Source: Synanceia verrucosa (lineage: Eukaryota; Chordata; Actinopteri; Perciformes; Synanceiidae). Taken from it: a stretch of 64,000 nt of DNA. Made by a program: the position numbers and the translations under genes. The notes beneath the pieces are model-generated. The model did no database searches and was not told the DNA's origin. It saw only the letters and a list, made by a program, of their open reading frames with translations. Every line of letters begins with the position of its first letter. The first letter of the stretch is position 1. The DNA is taken from positions 11,491,335 to 11,555,334 of the forward strand of contig CM056562.1 of NCBI GenBank assembly GCA_029721515.1. The letters run 5' to 3'. Shown in pieces: positions 62,755-64,000 of this stretch.

Positions 62755-64000
62755 TTTGGGAGATGTGATGGGACAGATTGAAGTTTTCTCCAAATGTAAA
62801 GTAGTAGCCCCCATTAAGCTTAATGCAGTGTTCGACAATATCACAAAAATGTCGGCGACATATACAGCTAAGATGAAGTGCATGTTCTCACCTGGACCAC
62901 GGAGACAGAGGAAAAATTCAGTCCACCTCCCATGAAAGGCAGGGCACACCCTGCACTCGATTCAGTATTTAGACCTTAAATAGTAGTAAGTAGACAGGTT
63001 ATTGTTTATTGTTAGAAAGTGACTATAATAATCACATTCAAAGAACTTCAAGTTTGCTCTGTGGATTTACCGTGAACCTGGAGGACTGACAAGCTTCACA
63101 GACATTGGATAAGGTTTTTAAACTGTCAGCCTGCGTTATCTTTTATTACAAACTGTCTTTTTATCTACCCATCAAATGAACTGTTGTGTTAATATAAAGT
63201 TTAAAGTGGTTGAATGTCCTCTTACTGTTTCCTTTGCTCATTAATTGTAGTAGCTTTTTGGACACAGAACCAAGGAATATTGTTGTCACTACATTGAAGT
63301 GAAGTTTACATAACTTCAATATCTGCATAGTAATATCAGTCTGCTTTACAGAAAGCATTAAATGCTCAGTGTGAATGTAATGTTGAATGAAACAGTGTCA
63401 GTGTGTGTGAGTCAATTGTTGCTAAAACATCTGGCCTTGATCGCTGGTACAGAGATGGAGCATTCACTCACTGCAGTGTGAAGAAAAAAAGCTTAATTTT
63501 TAGGTACAGTGGATGAACAATGTGTGTGCATTGTCCATACAGTTCATGCAGCCACTCTGAAGAAATGTGAGTGTACATTTCTGTGCTTGTACATGAAGAG
63601 CTGTTGACTCTGGAAGAAGGTCTGCATTTACTCTAAATATAGCCTCACTCCAAAGTCTGACAACAGTTACCCATTGGGCGTTGCTTCAGTGCTTCAGTGC
63701 TCACCAAGCAGGAAGGTTGACAGAGCGTGCTTGTTTAGGGTTTACATGGCTGAGCTGTTGAGAAGAGGGGGCTGCAGTGCTGCTGCTGCTGCTGCTGTGG
63801 AGCTGTGACCAGGTAAATATTCAGTACAGATGGAACTGTTGTTGTGTGACTGGATGCGGTTGGAGGCAAGGTTGCAGTCAACATGTTGTACTCTATGAAG
63901 AGACTATGAGTTACAGGAGCCTTATAGGAAGTTTAAAGCAGAAGAAACCAGCGTTTTACTGCTCTTAGTCTGAAATAAAATTAGTTTAGTCAATTGAGAG
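62755..64000. other. Intergenic DNA, no gene recognised
   Basis: Only short frames without family resemblance. A small (CTG)n run at 63778-63797 encodes a false leucine-rich start. ATAAAA words occur near 63973. Confidence 0.5.

Noticed and set aside
63777..63968. Leucine-rich short frame near the right edge
   Set aside because: The leucines come from a (CTG)n run; nothing else supports a gene.
1..64000. CRISPR arrays, bacterial operons, tRNA or rRNA genes
   Set aside because: No direct-repeat/spacer arrays, no tRNA-like cloverleaf with A/B boxes and no rRNA sequence recognised; the window is vertebrate nuclear DNA.

Overview
The window is nuclear DNA of a vertebrate, almost certainly a ray-finned (teleost) fish. 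The genes have many short exons with GT-AG borders. The coding sequence matches vertebrate families closely in residues and intron phases. The introns and flanks are rich in CA/TG microsatellites and carry Tc1-type and Harbinger-like DNA transposons typical of fish. I rebuilt the gene models by hand, checking reading phase at every splice junction. I cannot name the species.

Layout. Bases 1-18226 contain no exon I can defend. They are probably the long first intron (or upstream region) of unc5b, with microsatellites and two stretches that look like non-coding regulatory DNA. Bases 18227-30362 hold exons 2-17 of a netrin receptor of the UNC5 family (unc5b), lacking only the first (signal-peptide) exon; its 3' UTR runs to about 32.9 kb. 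From 32.9 to 37.9 kb is AT-rich intergenic DNA with a 1,609-bp Tc1-like transposon (perfect 51-bp ends, broken transposase) and a ~270-bp Harbinger-like MITE. Bases 38.1-43.3 kb hold slc29a3 (lysosomal/mitochondrial nucleoside transporter ENT3, 465 aa) on the plus strand. It lies tail to tail with psap (prosaposin, 534 aa, 15 coding exons) on the minus strand, 52104-44035. Next is a short intronless mrps6-like gene (54523-54191, minus), divergent from nolc1 (Nopp140, 55059-60993, plus, 14 exons, 1,220 aa). The last 2 kb hold a decayed Tc1 3' end and no gene I can support.

How the genes relate. unc5b, slc29a3 and psap are also neighbours in other vertebrates (human 10q22), which supports calling this paralogue unc5b. 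slc29a3 and psap both serve the lysosome: nucleoside export and sphingolipid activator proteins. mrps6 and nolc1 are housekeeping ribosome/nucleolus genes sharing a head-to-head promoter region.

Most interesting points: (1) nolc1 has one 1,977-nt exon expanded into about 14 serine/acid-alanine/lysine modules, making the protein about 1.7 times the human length; (2) unc5b exon 3 is bracketed by a long CA repeat and a long complementary TG repeat; (3) unc5b has a conserved 33-nt mini-exon followed by five YCAY motifs; (4) psap has a 6-nt micro-exon and a hidden 36-nt last coding exon; (5) the mrps6 copy is intronless; (6) the psap promoter has a CLEAR-like site. I found no entirely new system such as a defence locus or unknown operon; this is a conserved vertebrate block with unusual local features.
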